A stretch of 10,375 nucleotides of DNA from Caldisericota bacterium (GTDB taxonomy: Bacteria; Caldisericota; Caldisericia; Cryosericales; Cryosericaceae). The DNA is taken from contig JAPLGI010000165.1 of NCBI GenBank assembly GCA_026390245.1, forward strand, positions 1 through 10,375, read 5' to 3'. Of the stretch, positions 1-7,556 are shown in pieces; positions within the stretch are counted from its first letter, which is position 1; each line of letters opens with the position of its first letter. Below the pieces are notes generated by a model. It was not told the origin of the DNA, ran no database searches, and saw only the letters and a list, made by a program, of their open reading frames with translations. Position numbers and translations under genes: made by a program.

Positions 1-192
1 ATCTGCCGCCCGCTGGCGCAGGTCTGCCATTCCCTTCAGAATCAGCTCCGAGAATTCGCGACTGGACTGAGCGGCGTAGGGCAGAACGAGCTTGTACTCA
101 ATGGACTCATCGGACCATAGGATGAAGGTGACCTTCGTTCCCCCTATGTCGACCCCTGCCACCATACGCCCTGCAGTGTTTGACTTCTTCAT
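1..192 (-). CDS. ROK family protein, probable sugar kinase (N-terminal 64 residues; C-terminus beyond window)
   Basis: The visible part starts with ATG at 192, reading leftwards, and is open to the window edge without a stop. An AGAGG Shine-Dalgarno lies about 8 bases upstream. Residues 11-21 read VAGVDIGGTKV, the phosphate-1 (ATP-binding) signature of the actin-like ROK fold (glucokinase, fructokinase, N-acetylhexosamine kinases). No helix-turn-helix precedes it, so this is a kinase-type ROK member and not a second repressor. It probably phosphorylates a sugar taken up by the cell, but the sugar-binding and zinc motifs lie outside the window and the substrate cannot be stated. A strong promoter with a dyad sits just upstream, and the neighbouring ROK repressor is the obvious candidate regulator. 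A BadF/BadG-type kinase is a less likely alternative, because those usually show DGGGT. Confidence 0.8.
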   Translation of the reverse strand, partial: MKKSNTAGRMVAGVDIGGTKVTFILWSDESIEYKLVLPYAAQSSREFSELILKGMADLRQRAAD

Positions 193-225
193 GTCGCCGA
201 CCTCTCATTCGGTTTTGCACACAAC

Positions 226-234
226 ATTACTAAT
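226..234. promoter_or_regulatory. Small dyad at the predicted start of the ROK kinase transcript, possible operator
   Basis: ATTACTAAT is a perfect inverted repeat with ATTA/TAAT arms around one base. It lies 7 bp downstream of the predicted -10 on the minus strand, where the transcript should start. A repressor bound there would block initiation. The arms are short, so chance is possible. The link to the adjacent ROK repressor is inferred from position only. Confidence 0.35.
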
Positions 235-240
235 ACGATC

Positions 241-268
241 ATTGTACGGTGACGACATGGGCTGTCAA
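241..268 (-). promoter_or_regulatory. Near-consensus sigma-70-type promoter for the ROK kinase gene
   Basis: On the minus strand, TTGACA (263-268, 6 of 6 matches) and TACAAT (241-246, 5 of 6 matches) are separated by 16 bp. The -35 lies about 20 bp beyond the stop codon of the ROK repressor gene and the -10 lies about 49 bp before the kinase ATG. The kinase can therefore be transcribed independently of the repressor gene. Such a strong core promoter usually needs a repressor to be regulated, which fits the adjacent dyad. Confidence 0.75.
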
Positions 269-286
269 GCCTTCGAACAGGGTCGT

Positions 287-1507
287 TCAGCGACGGCGTT
301 CCTCTCCAGCAGTCAGGAAATCATACGGGTTCTCGAGGAAATCGTCGAGAACCACCGTCATTGCCCCAAGAAGAGTACTGTTTTCGGACAAGGAGGACAG
401 TGTGATAGAGACCTGATTGGCGACGTGGTAAAAGCAACGCTCCGTGATGGTGCGCTTCATAGGCTCCAGAATGGGAGCCCCTAGAGCCGCCACCTGGCCT
501 GTGACGATGATACGCTGAGGAGCCAGCAGGTTCACCAGATTGACGACCGCGTATCCGATCAGCTCACCCTTCTCCTTCAGGACACTCAGCACCTTGACGT
601 CTCCCTCGGCACTCAACTGTTGAAGCTCCCCAAACGAGAGTTGCCGACCGACCTGGGCCGAAGTGTCTTCGAGAATGCCGCGGAGCCCCGCATATAACTC
701 GACGCATCCACGGTTTCCACAATCACACCACTTGCCGTGACGGCGGTCGACCGACGTATGGCCGATTTCGCCCGAGACGCCAAAGTTGCCAGTGTACAAG
801 CGTCCCCCAGCAATGATGCCAGCACCGATCCCATAGCCAAGGTGTACCAGCACAAAATCCGAGGCATCGCGGCCTTGACCGAAGAACTTCTCGGCAACAG
901 CCTCAGCGTTTGCATCATTGATAACGAACGTTGGAAAACCGAAACGCGCCTGCAGCAGCTGCCGGACCTGGAGGTTGCGAATCGATGGGAAGTTCGGCAC
1001 ACTGATAACAACTCCCGCCTCAGAGTTGATGAGCCCGGGCGCGGAGAAGCCCATTCCGATGACCGTGATTCCCCGGTGACGGTTGAGCAGTTCCTGAATG
1101 GTCTCCAGCACTCTCTCGAACTCGGTTTTGATGGAGCCCCGAGGATCAATGGTCCGCTCGGTATGATCGAGGATGCCCCCCGCAAGGTCCATGACGGCAG
1201 TACGGACATGCGCCCAAGAGAAGTCTATGGCTACGATATAGCGCGACCTGCCATTGAAGTGCAGGACAACCGGTTTGCGCCCCACGCCTGTACTCGATCC
1301 CGGCGACTCGGTGACAACGCCCTGCTCAACGAGAAAGGAGACAATACGCGAGACCGTCGGAGCGGTCAATCCAGTAAGCCGGACCAGGTCTGCCCGGGAA
1401 ACATCGCTTCTCTCATGAACCGTTCGGAGAATGCTCGATGTGTTTTCCGCCTTGATGCTCGTCTGGTTCTTGCCAATGTGCCTGCTTGCCTTGGGCTTTG
1501 TCGTCAT
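287..1507 (-). CDS. ROK family transcriptional regulator (NagC/XylR/Mlc type)
   Basis: This 406-residue protein has the length and architecture of ROK repressors. A winged helix-turn-helix lies at about residues 25-82, with the recognition part near 37-58 (SRADLVRLTGLTAPTVSRIV) and the wing ending in GRKPVVL. A ROK sugar-binding domain follows at about 88-390. The sugar site looks intact: NDAN at 197-200 with Asp198, GYGIGAG at 224-230, and GEIGH at 246-250. The zinc ligands are His250 with Cys261, Cys263 and Cys268 (CDCGNRGCVE). The first phosphate motif is degraded (AIDFSWAHVRTAV, no DxGxT), as usual in repressors without kinase activity. It should bind DNA and be released by a sugar or sugar phosphate that cannot be named from the sequence. 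The ATG at 1507 is preceded by GAGGAG with about 6-base spacing. It is divergent from pheS and upstream of a ROK kinase on the same strand. Confidence 0.92.
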   Translation of the reverse strand: MTTKPKASRHIGKNQTSIKAENTSSILRTVHERSDVSRADLVRLTGLTAPTVSRIVSFLVEQGVVTESPGSSTGVGRKPVVLHFNGRSRYIVAIDFSWAHVRTAVMDLAGGILDHTERTIDPRGSIKTEFERVLETIQELLNRHRGITVIGMGFSAPGLINSEAGVVISVPNFPSIRNLQVRQLLQARFGFPTFVINDANAEAVAEKFFGQGRDASDFVLVHLGYGIGAGIIAGGRLYTGNFGVSGEIGHTSVDRRHGKWCDCGNRGCVELYAGLRGILEDTSAQVGRQLSFGELQQLSAEGDVKVLSVLKEKGELIGYAVVNLVNLLAPQRIIVTGQVAALGAPILEPMKRTITERCFYHVANQVSITLSSLSENSTLLGAMTVVLDDFLENPYDFLTAGEERRR

Positions 1508-1517
1508 GACATCTCCT

Positions 1518-1530
1518 CATTGCAGCAATG
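1518..1530. promoter_or_regulatory. 13-bp perfect palindrome in the ROK repressor leader, possible autoregulatory operator
   Basis: CATTGC-A-GCAATG is a perfect dyad lying between the -10 of the repressor gene and its Shine-Dalgarno. The half-containing octamer GCAGCAAT at 1522-1529 recurs at 1560-1567, 38 bp away, where it overlaps the extended -10. ROK repressors commonly regulate their own genes, so autoregulation is plausible, but that step is inference. Confidence 0.45.
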
Positions 1531-1553
1531 TGCGCGGACCTCTGCCAAGAGCA

Positions 1554-1562
1554 AGTATAGCA
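1554..1562 (-). promoter_or_regulatory. Extended -10 promoter element of the ROK repressor gene
   Basis: The minus strand reads TGCTATACT, an extended -10 (TGn plus TATACT, 5 of 6 matches to TATAAT). It lies about 47 bp upstream of the repressor ATG. No good -35 is found 16-18 bp upstream, which is tolerated by extended -10 promoters. Expression is probably modest. Confidence 0.5.
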
Positions 1563-1661
1563 GCAATCGCATGAGAATCGCCACGGCAAGCCGGCCCCCG
1601 CCCGCGTGACACAACACCCCTGTGCTCGTCTCCAAGCGACTCGTGTGAACTGCAGATTTGC

Positions 1662-1689
1662 TTGTAAACAGCCGGAATCAACGTACAAT
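1662..1689 (+). promoter_or_regulatory. Promoter of the pheS-pheT-mutS2-exonuclease operon
   Basis: TTGTAA (1662-1667, 4 of 6 matches) and TACAAT (1684-1689, 5 of 6 matches) are 16 bp apart. The -10 lies about 43 bp before the pheS ATG. It shares the octamer CGTACAAT and the 16-bp spacer with the ROK kinase promoter on the other side of the repressor gene. It is the only convincing promoter seen ahead of the four-gene run. Confidence 0.6.
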
Positions 1690-1720
1690 TCAAATGACCA
1701 TCTCCTGATTGACACTGAAC

Positions 1721-1726
1721 GAGGAG
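1721..1726 (+). promoter_or_regulatory. Shine-Dalgarno fixing the pheS start
   Basis: GAGGAG lies 6 bases before the ATG at 1733. An in-frame TTG at 1709 would add eight residues but would place this ribosome-binding site inside the gene. The ATG is therefore the better start. Confidence 0.8.
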
Positions 1727-1732
1727 CATCAC

Positions 1733-2737
1733 ATGCCAAGCACGATAGACGAAATACGTTCGGCCCTGGAGGCGCGGCTGACTGCCGCTCGCGATGCTCA
1801 GGACGTTCGCAATGCTCAGATCGAGTACCTTGGAAAGAAGGGTACCCTTACGGCATTGCTCAAGCAGATCTCAACCGTATCCCAGGACCAGAGGAAGCAG
1901 TTCGGCGAACAAGTCAATGTTCTCAAGCAATGGGCGGTACAAGCCATCGAACAGAGACTTTCAGAGTTGTCTTCCACGACGCGCAGGTACGACATCGACT
2001 TCTCTCTGCCCGGACAACTCATGCCGACAGGCAGAAAGCACATCCTCACACAAGTCGAGGAGGAGGTCGAGTCCGTTTTCCTTTCAATGGGATTCGACAT
2101 TGAAGACGGTCCGGAAATCGAGCAGGAGTACTTCAACTTCGAGGCACTCAACATTCCTGCGGATCATCCTGCGCGAGACATGCAGGACACATTCTACCTG
2201 GCACCCGGTACTCTTCTCCGAACGCATACATCGCCTATCCAGGTCCGCACCATGAAGCGCGAGAAGCCCCCCATTCGAATGATTGCCACCGGAAGATGCT
2301 ACCGTCGCGACGCGGTCGATGCAAGCCACACTCCAGTGTTTACACAGGTCGAAGGGCTCGTCATCGACAAGGGCATTACGTTCGCCGACTTGAAGGGAGT
2401 GCTGCAGGAATTCGTGAGAGGAGTATTCGGCCCATCCACCACTGTCAAGCTGCTTCCCTCATTCTTTCCATTTGTCGAGCCGGGGGCCGAGACAGCAATC
2501 TCCTGCCCGATCTGTGGCGGCAAAGGGTGCCCGACCTGCAAGAACTCGGGCTGGATCGAGATGGGCGGATCAGGCATGGTTCACCAGAATGTCCTTCAGG
2601 AAGTCGGATACGACACCAGCATCTACCAGGGGTTTGCGTTTGGATGGGGCATCGAGCGGATAGCGATGATCAAGTACGGGATTCGTGACATCCGCATGTT
2701 CTACGACAACGACCTGGACTTCCTGAGTCAGTTTTGA
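1733..2737 (+). CDS. pheS: Phenylalanine--tRNA ligase alpha subunit
   Basis: This is the catalytic subunit of the cytosolic (alpha-beta)2 class II synthetase that charges tRNA-Phe using ATP. The 334 residues match the usual length. Residues 1-85 form the N-terminal coiled-coil arm that contacts tRNA. The class II core follows: motif 1 near 119-145 (GFDIEDGPEIE, FNFEALNIP), motif 2 near 163-210 (RTHTSPIQ, then GRCYRRDAVDASHTPVFTQVEG), the phenylalanine-pocket loop SFFPFVEP at 243-250, and motif 3 at 300-326 (GFAFGWGIERIAM, Arg309). Between the pocket loop and GSGMVH sits a four-cysteine knuckle (Cys258, 261, 266, 269), probably zinc-binding. It is absent from the E. coli protein and, from memory, present in several other lineages. 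The usual Pro in GMVHPNV is Gln here (GMVHQNV). First gene of the operon, 9 bp before pheT. Confidence 0.97.
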   Translation: MPSTIDEIRSALEARLTAARDAQDVRNAQIEYLGKKGTLTALLKQISTVSQDQRKQFGEQVNVLKQWAVQAIEQRLSELSSTTRRYDIDFSLPGQLMPTGRKHILTQVEEEVESVFLSMGFDIEDGPEIEQEYFNFEALNIPADHPARDMQDTFYLAPGTLLRTHTSPIQVRTMKREKPPIRMIATGRCYRRDAVDASHTPVFTQVEGLVIDKGITFADLKGVLQEFVRGVFGPSTTVKLLPSFFPFVEPGAETAISCPICGGKGCPTCKNSGWIEMGGSGMVHQNVLQEVGYDTSIYQGFAFGWGIERIAMIKYGIRDIRMFYDNDLDFLSQF

Positions 2738-2746
2738 GGTGACTGC

Positions 2747-5176
2747 ATGAGAATCAAGCTGTCTGCACTGCACGCCACGATCGATTTTGACTACACTCCC
2801 GAGGAGCTGGTCACAAAGCTGGGCGACGTCGGTATTGAAATCGAATCGATGGAGACGACCAGCGTCAGGTTCAGTGATGTCTTCGTTGCACGGGTTACAC
2901 ATGCTGCGCCCCACCCGACACACCAGAAGCTTCAGCTGGTGGACCTTGACCTTGGTCCACGCGGCACGGCCAGCGTGTGCACCGCTGCCACCAACGTCCT
3001 GGAGGGAGACATTGTCCCGGTGGTTGTCCCAGGCGGCAGGACCGCCGATGGCATGGAGATCGCGGCGCGCATGTTTGGCGCCGTAGAGTCATCCGGCATG
3101 CTCTGTTCATGGAAGGAGCTGGGACTCGATGGCGACCTCCTGTCCGCCGAAGAGAAGGAAGGCATCCTGCATCTTGGGGCAGGAGCGGTTGTTGGAAGCT
3201 TGTTTGAGCAGGCATGGCCCGTTGGCGACACCTCCTTTGAGGTGAGCGTCACTCCTGACCGGGGAGACGCCCTGTCGGTGCTGGGATTGGCCAGATGGAT
3301 TGAAGTGCTCAAGGCCAGACAGGCAAACCAGCCGTTCGATATCGGCGACATCAAGCTGCCGCTGCCATCGGCCCTTCCGCATGCACGAAACGACGGAGAA
3401 TTGATGGTGACCATCGAAGACCGGTCTCTGTGCAGTTCCTACATCGGTGTCCTCGTCCAGGACGTCGTGTCGGGCCCATCGAGTCACGCCTTCCGGACTC
3501 AGCTGTACCAGTTGTGTGTTCGCCCTGTCAGCAGAATCGTCGACATGACCAATCTTTGCCTCAAACAGTATGGACAGCCGACTCATGCATTTGACTACGA
3601 CCGTCTCCTGGAGCATCGTATCATCGTACGGACATCCCTGCCTGGAGAGACCATTGTTACGCTCGACGGTGTGTTGCGCCTGCTTGAACCCGGCACGCTC
3701 GTCATCGCAGATGCAACTGCTCCAGTGGCGGTCGCTGGCGTCATGGGAGGACTGGCATCCAGCGTGACGGCCACGACGACCCGTGTCGTTTTTGAGATTG
3801 CGCACTTCGATCCGAGAGCGGTTGCGCGCTCGAGCAGGCACCTTGGCATCAAGACAGATGCCGCCTATCTCTACGAGCGAGGCACGGATCCTGGACTCAC
3901 GGTCAGTGCCGTCCCTTCGGTTCTGTCAGCACTCGTCCGCGAGCAATGCCTGGGCTCCTATATCTCACGGGTCGCTTCCGCCGGTATCCCCGTTCCTGTC
4001 AGGCCGTCGCTGAGTCTCGACCTGGTCCGGGTAAACGGCTACCTTGGTTCAGACCTTGGGACCGAGGACATTCGGCGACTGTTCGGCTACGAAGGAATTA
4101 CGTCAAGGGTCACTGGCACGACGTTCTCCGTGACACCACCATCGTTCCGCGGCGACTTGACAGCCTGGCCGGAATATGTCGAAGAAATCGTCAGGATGGA
4201 GGGCTTTGACGAGTTTCCCTCACATGCGCCAAGACTTTTGCTGCGACGTGGTTCAGAATCACCTCTCAAGACGCTCTGCAAGCGCCTGCGTCAGACTCTC
4301 GCAGGGATCGGCCTCGTCGAATCACGCACGGTCAGCTTCGTGCACCAGGAAGTCGTGGTTGCGATGGGCCTTCCTCCAGCCCCGCTGCTGCTCAATCCGC
4401 TCACCGAGGACTGGGACGCGCTGCGCCCCACAATGGTTGTTGGCCTGGCGGGAGCCGCGCTCCGAAACCTGTCGCGAGGTCGCGAGGGCTTCGCTTCCTT
4501 CGAGACAGGCAAGACGTTCAGCGTTCGCGACCGGTCATTCGAAGAAGAGACGAGCCTCGGCATTCTCCTGACAGGCAAGTGGCAAGACACCAACTGGACG
4601 ACGCCCGCCCTCAGTTCCAGCATCTTTGTGCTGAAAGGGATCGCCGAGTCAATGCTGCACGATCTGCATATCTCTTTTGCCGTCGCGCCATTCGACGGCC
4701 CTCTTCTGGAGCCTGGAGCAAGCGTTCTGATCTCCTCGGGGACCACGTCGCTGGGAACGCTCGGCATTTTGAGGCATGAGGTCGGCACGCTGCTGGGTCT
4801 GGAACGAGACGCCTTCTACGCCGAATTTTCTGTCGACGCGCTGCTGAAGAGCATGTCGACCGTTACGTTCAAAGAGTTTTCAAAGTTCCCGTCCATCCGG
4901 CGTGACATCGCTGTTCTTGTGGACAGCAGCGTGACAGCCGGCGAACTGCAGGCGATCATCACTGAGAACAGTGGCCCTCTCCTCAAGGCAACAGTCGTGT
5001 TCGACAGCTTTCAGGGGGGCAGTCTGCCGGCAGGCAAGAAGAGCGTGGGCTTCTCGATGGAGTTTGCCTCACCCGACCGAACGCTGTTGGGCGAGGAAGT
5101 CGATGTCCTTGTCGGCTTCGTCGAGACCGCCCTCGCAAGTCGTGTAGGGGGGATACTACGAAGAACCCGGTCATAG
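2747..5176 (+). CDS. pheT: Phenylalanine--tRNA ligase beta subunit
   Basis: This is the partner of PheS. It binds tRNA-Phe and hydrolyses mischarged Tyr-tRNA-Phe. The 809 residues are the normal full length. Domains in order: a short N-terminal segment (1-38); an EMAP/OB-fold tRNA-binding domain at about 40-150; the B3/B4 editing domain at about 222-388, with QPTHAFD (277-283), AGVMGG (330-335) and YERGTDP (376-382); a B5 domain at about 418-490, ending PEYVEEIVRMEGFDEFP; a degenerate class II core at about 500-700; and a C-terminal ferredoxin-fold anticodon-binding domain (708-805, starting KEFSKFPSIRRDIA). The ATG follows GAGGTGA, which overlaps the pheS stop, giving tight coupling. In the linker before B3/B4 the usual NRPDCLSVLG reads DRGDALSVLG. 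The last residues (RRTRS) extend slightly past the domain. Confidence 0.97.
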   Translation: MRIKLSALHATIDFDYTPEELVTKLGDVGIEIESMETTSVRFSDVFVARVTHAAPHPTHQKLQLVDLDLGPRGTASVCTAATNVLEGDIVPVVVPGGRTADGMEIAARMFGAVESSGMLCSWKELGLDGDLLSAEEKEGILHLGAGAVVGSLFEQAWPVGDTSFEVSVTPDRGDALSVLGLARWIEVLKARQANQPFDIGDIKLPLPSALPHARNDGELMVTIEDRSLCSSYIGVLVQDVVSGPSSHAFRTQLYQLCVRPVSRIVDMTNLCLKQYGQPTHAFDYDRLLEHRIIVRTSLPGETIVTLDGVLRLLEPGTLVIADATAPVAVAGVMGGLASSVTATTTRVVFEIAHFDPRAVARSSRHLGIKTDAAYLYERGTDPGLTVSAVPSVLSALVREQCLGSYISRVASAGIPVPVRPSLSLDLVRVNGYLGSDLGTEDIRRLFGYEGITSRVTGTTFSVTPPSFRGDLTAWPEYVEEIVRMEGFDEFPSHAPRLLLRRGSESPLKTLCKRLRQTLAGIGLVESRTVSFVHQEVVVAMGLPPAPLLLNPLTEDWDALRPTMVVGLAGAALRNLSRGREGFASFETGKTFSVRDRSFEEETSLGILLTGKWQDTNWTTPALSSSIFVLKGIAESMLHDLHISFAVAPFDGPLLEPGASVLISSGTTSLGTLGILRHEVGTLLGLERDAFYAEFSVDALLKSMSTVTFKEFSKFPSIRRDIAVLVDSSVTAGELQAIITENSGPLLKATVVFDSFQGGSLPAGKKSVGFSMEFASPDRTLLGEEVDVLVGFVETALASRVGGILRRTRS

Positions 5177-5241
5177 AGGCTCAGCAGGCGATTCGCGAGT
5201 ACACGTACGGCAAAGTCGGCTTCGACCGTATCCAGGAAGCA

Positions 5242-7545
5242 TTGGCATCGCAGGCGGAGTCTACGCTGGGCGCCGAAGAAGCACGTGCACTGGGTCCGCT
5301 CGACAGCATTGACGCCATCAGGGCAGCCCAGATCGAGACCGATGAAGCAAGTTCCTACCTGGAGCGGTTTGGCGACCTTACCCTCAGCAACCTCCTCGAC
5401 GTAAGGGCTGAACTGGACAAGGCCAAGGTCCGTCTGCAGCTTGCCGGTCAGGAAGTGTGGAAGGTCTGCGTCGTGCTGAACGAGTTGTCACGCGTGCGCA
5501 AGGCCTTCGTGACGATCAAGGACCTCTATCCCTCGCTATTCAGCATCTCCCAGGACGTCAAGCCGTTTTCGTCCCTCGCGCAGGAGATAGAGCGCTGTGT
5601 CAACCAGGATGGGGACGTTCTCGACGACGCGTCGATCAATATAGCTGCCATTCGCCGTGAGAAGATCGAACTGCAGAAGACCATCAACAAGGTGCTCCAG
5701 GACATCCTGGGCAGCGAGACCTATGGCCGTGCCGTTCAAGACCGCATCGTCACCATGCGGAATGACAGGTATGTGATCCCGGTCAAGCGCGAGTTCAAGG
5801 ATGCAATCCAGTCGGTTGTTCACGATCAGTCCGACAGTGGCATGACCCTGTTTGTTGAACCCACACGCGTGATTGACCTCAACAATCGTCTTCAGATCCT
5901 GCAGTCCGATGAGAAGAAGGAGATATCGCGCATCCTTCTCTACCTCACAGACCTCATCGCAAAGGCCGCCCCGGATGTCGAGAAGTCCCTGAACGTGGCT
6001 GGTCATCTCGACTTCAGCCTGGCCAAGGGCCGCCTGGCGAGATCATGGAAGGGTGTCAGGCCAGCAGTGAGCCCCAACCTGGAGACCAACCTGCGCAACG
6101 TCCGCAACCCATTCGTTGCAGAGTGCGTGCCGATTTCCTTCTCCATCGGCAAGGACTACTTCATGGTGGTCATCACCGGCCCAAATACGGGAGGCAAGAC
6201 CGTTGCCCTGAAGACCCTGGGCCTCACTGTTCTCATCAGCAAGGCTGGACTCTTCATCCCCGCTTCGGAGGGATCCACGGTTGGCCTGTATGACGAGGTC
6301 TTTGTCGACATAGGCGATGAGCAGAGCATCGAACAGAGTCTGTCGACGTTCTCAGCTCACATGTCAAACATCGTCTGCATCCTGGGGCAGGCGACGCGGT
6401 ACTCTCTAGTCCTGCTGGATGAACTGGGTGTGGGCACTGATCCTGAGGAGGGTTCAGCCATCGCTACCGGCATCGTCGATTTCCTGTATCAGAAGCGTGT
6501 CACCACGGTCATTACGACGCACTACAGCAGCCTGAAGCTGCTTGCATACCGCTACGACCAGATACGAAACGCTTCTGTCGGATTCGACGTTGAAACGCTT
6601 CGGCCGACCTACGAGCTCATCCTTGGCTCCCCTGGCGAAAGCCATGCGTTCACCATCTGCGAGAGACTGGGCCTCCCGGAGGCCGTACTTGCGCTGGCTC
6701 ATGACGAGCTGAGCAACGAGCACAAGGCAACCACCGAGCTGATGAGCCGCATCGTGACCGATTCCCAGGAGATCAGCCACACCAAGGACAGCCTTAATGT
6801 GAACCAGCAGGAACTCGAGAAGCTTCGCGATGACTACGAGGCCAAGCTCGCACTGCTCGAAGCAAGCGAAAAGCAGGAGCTGAAAACGGCCCATGCCGAG
6901 GCCCAGCGCATCGTCGACGATGTCAGCAGGCGCATGGACGACCTTATGAAGCAATATCAGGACAGCCTCAAGAACCAGCCACAGGCCGCTCGTGATGCAA
7001 AGCGCGAGGTTGAAGCGACACGCGATGAGCTTGTCCAGAGAGCAGAGCCTTACGAGGAGAAGCCTCCGTTCACGCCCGTCGAGGAAATCCTGCCAGGTGA
7101 CCTGGTCATCATTACATCGGTCAACAAGCAGGCCATCGTCATCGATGTCATGAAGGACAAGCGCAAGCTTGTGCTCCAGTCGGGTTCCATGCGTACAACG
7201 GTTCCTGAGACACAGGTGCGCAAGTTGACCGAACCAGAGCTCAACTCCTATCAGAACCGCGCCATGCAGTACAGCGGAGCGCGCGAACCAACGCTGCCAT
7301 TCGTCCCCATGAAGATTGACCTGCATGGGACTCGTGTCGACGAGGCACTCGAGAAACTCGACAAGTACATTGACGTCGCCTATCTGTCAGGCCTTTCGTT
7401 TGTCTACATCTGCCACGGCAAGGGTGCCGGCATTCTGCGAAAACAGATCCATGAATTCCTCAAGACCCTGCCAAGTATTGATCACTTCAGCTTTTCGAGC
7501 CCTGAAGAGGGTGGCGATGGGGTGACAATTGCCTACTTCAAGTAG
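5242..7545 (+). CDS. mutS2: MutS2-type endonuclease/ATPase with C-terminal Smr domain
   Basis: MutS2 proteins dimerise on branched DNA and suppress recombination. In Bacillus-type bacteria they also act on stalled or collided ribosomes. Seen here, numbered from the TTG at 5242: N-terminal helical and lever region (to about 300); Walker A GPNTGGKT (313-320); the DEQSIEQSLSTFSAH signature (about 360-374); Walker B LVLLDELG (Asp393, Glu394) followed by GTDPEEG and TTHYSSLK; a coiled-coil arm (about 490-605); a KOW-like barrel (619-660); and an Smr nuclease domain with DLHGTR (693-698) and HGKGAG (His725). TTG 5242 is the first ATG/GTG/TTG available and has AGGAAG close upstream. But recognisable MutS2 sequence (VGFDRIQEAL) continues in frame upstream to about 5206, so the true start is probably a rare ATT (5191, 784 residues) or ATA (5173, overlapping the pheT stop). 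Both give the usual family length. Confidence 0.93.
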   Translation: MASQAESTLGAEEARALGPLDSIDAIRAAQIETDEASSYLERFGDLTLSNLLDVRAELDKAKVRLQLAGQEVWKVCVVLNELSRVRKAFVTIKDLYPSLFSISQDVKPFSSLAQEIERCVNQDGDVLDDASINIAAIRREKIELQKTINKVLQDILGSETYGRAVQDRIVTMRNDRYVIPVKREFKDAIQSVVHDQSDSGMTLFVEPTRVIDLNNRLQILQSDEKKEISRILLYLTDLIAKAAPDVEKSLNVAGHLDFSLAKGRLARSWKGVRPAVSPNLETNLRNVRNPFVAECVPISFSIGKDYFMVVITGPNTGGKTVALKTLGLTVLISKAGLFIPASEGSTVGLYDEVFVDIGDEQSIEQSLSTFSAHMSNIVCILGQATRYSLVLLDELGVGTDPEEGSAIATGIVDFLYQKRVTTVITTHYSSLKLLAYRYDQIRNASVGFDVETLRPTYELILGSPGESHAFTICERLGLPEAVLALAHDELSNEHKATTELMSRIVTDSQEISHTKDSLNVNQQELEKLRDDYEAKLALLEASEKQELKTAHAEAQRIVDDVSRRMDDLMKQYQDSLKNQPQAARDAKREVEATRDELVQRAEPYEEKPPFTPVEEILPGDLVIITSVNKQAIVIDVMKDKRKLVLQSGSMRTTVPETQVRKLTEPELNSYQNRAMQYSGAREPTLPFVPMKIDLHGTRVDEALEKLDKYIDVAYLSGLSFVYICHGKGAGILRKQIHEFLKTLPSIDHFSFSSPEEGGDGVTIAYFK

Positions 7546-7551
7546 AAAGGA
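7546..7551 (+). promoter_or_regulatory. Shine-Dalgarno supporting a TTG start
   Basis: AAAGGA begins directly after the mutS2 stop and lies 5 bases before TTG at 7557. No ATG or GTG lies nearby in this frame. The exonuclease motif starts at residue 7, so the TTG start is well supported. Confidence 0.75.
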
Positions 7552-7556
7552 ACCAC

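Larger units (their letters stand above)
1508..1732. other. Divergent intergenic region between the ROK repressor and pheS
   Basis: This 225-bp spacer has no plausible gene. It contains the outward promoters of the ROK repressor (minus) and the pheS operon (plus) and a palindrome in the repressor leader. I looked for a T-box-like leader, attenuator or leader peptide before pheS. The predicted pheS leader is only about 35 bases, too short for any of these. Confidence 0.8.

Noticed and set aside
737..1609. Plus-strand open frame (290 codons) opposite the ROK regulator
   Set aside because: The minus strand encodes a complete ROK repressor with HTH and zinc motifs. The plus frame has no family resemblance and runs across the repressor promoter.
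1690..1732. Possible T-box, attenuator or leader peptide before pheS
   Set aside because: The leader from the predicted start to the ATG is about 35 bases, with no stem-loop, no phenylalanine-rich short frame and no terminator.
6454..7326. Long minus-strand open frame (290 codons) opposite mutS2
   Set aside because: It lies wholly antisense to a well-recognised MutS2 coding region and resembles no protein family. It is a consequence of codon bias on the other strand.
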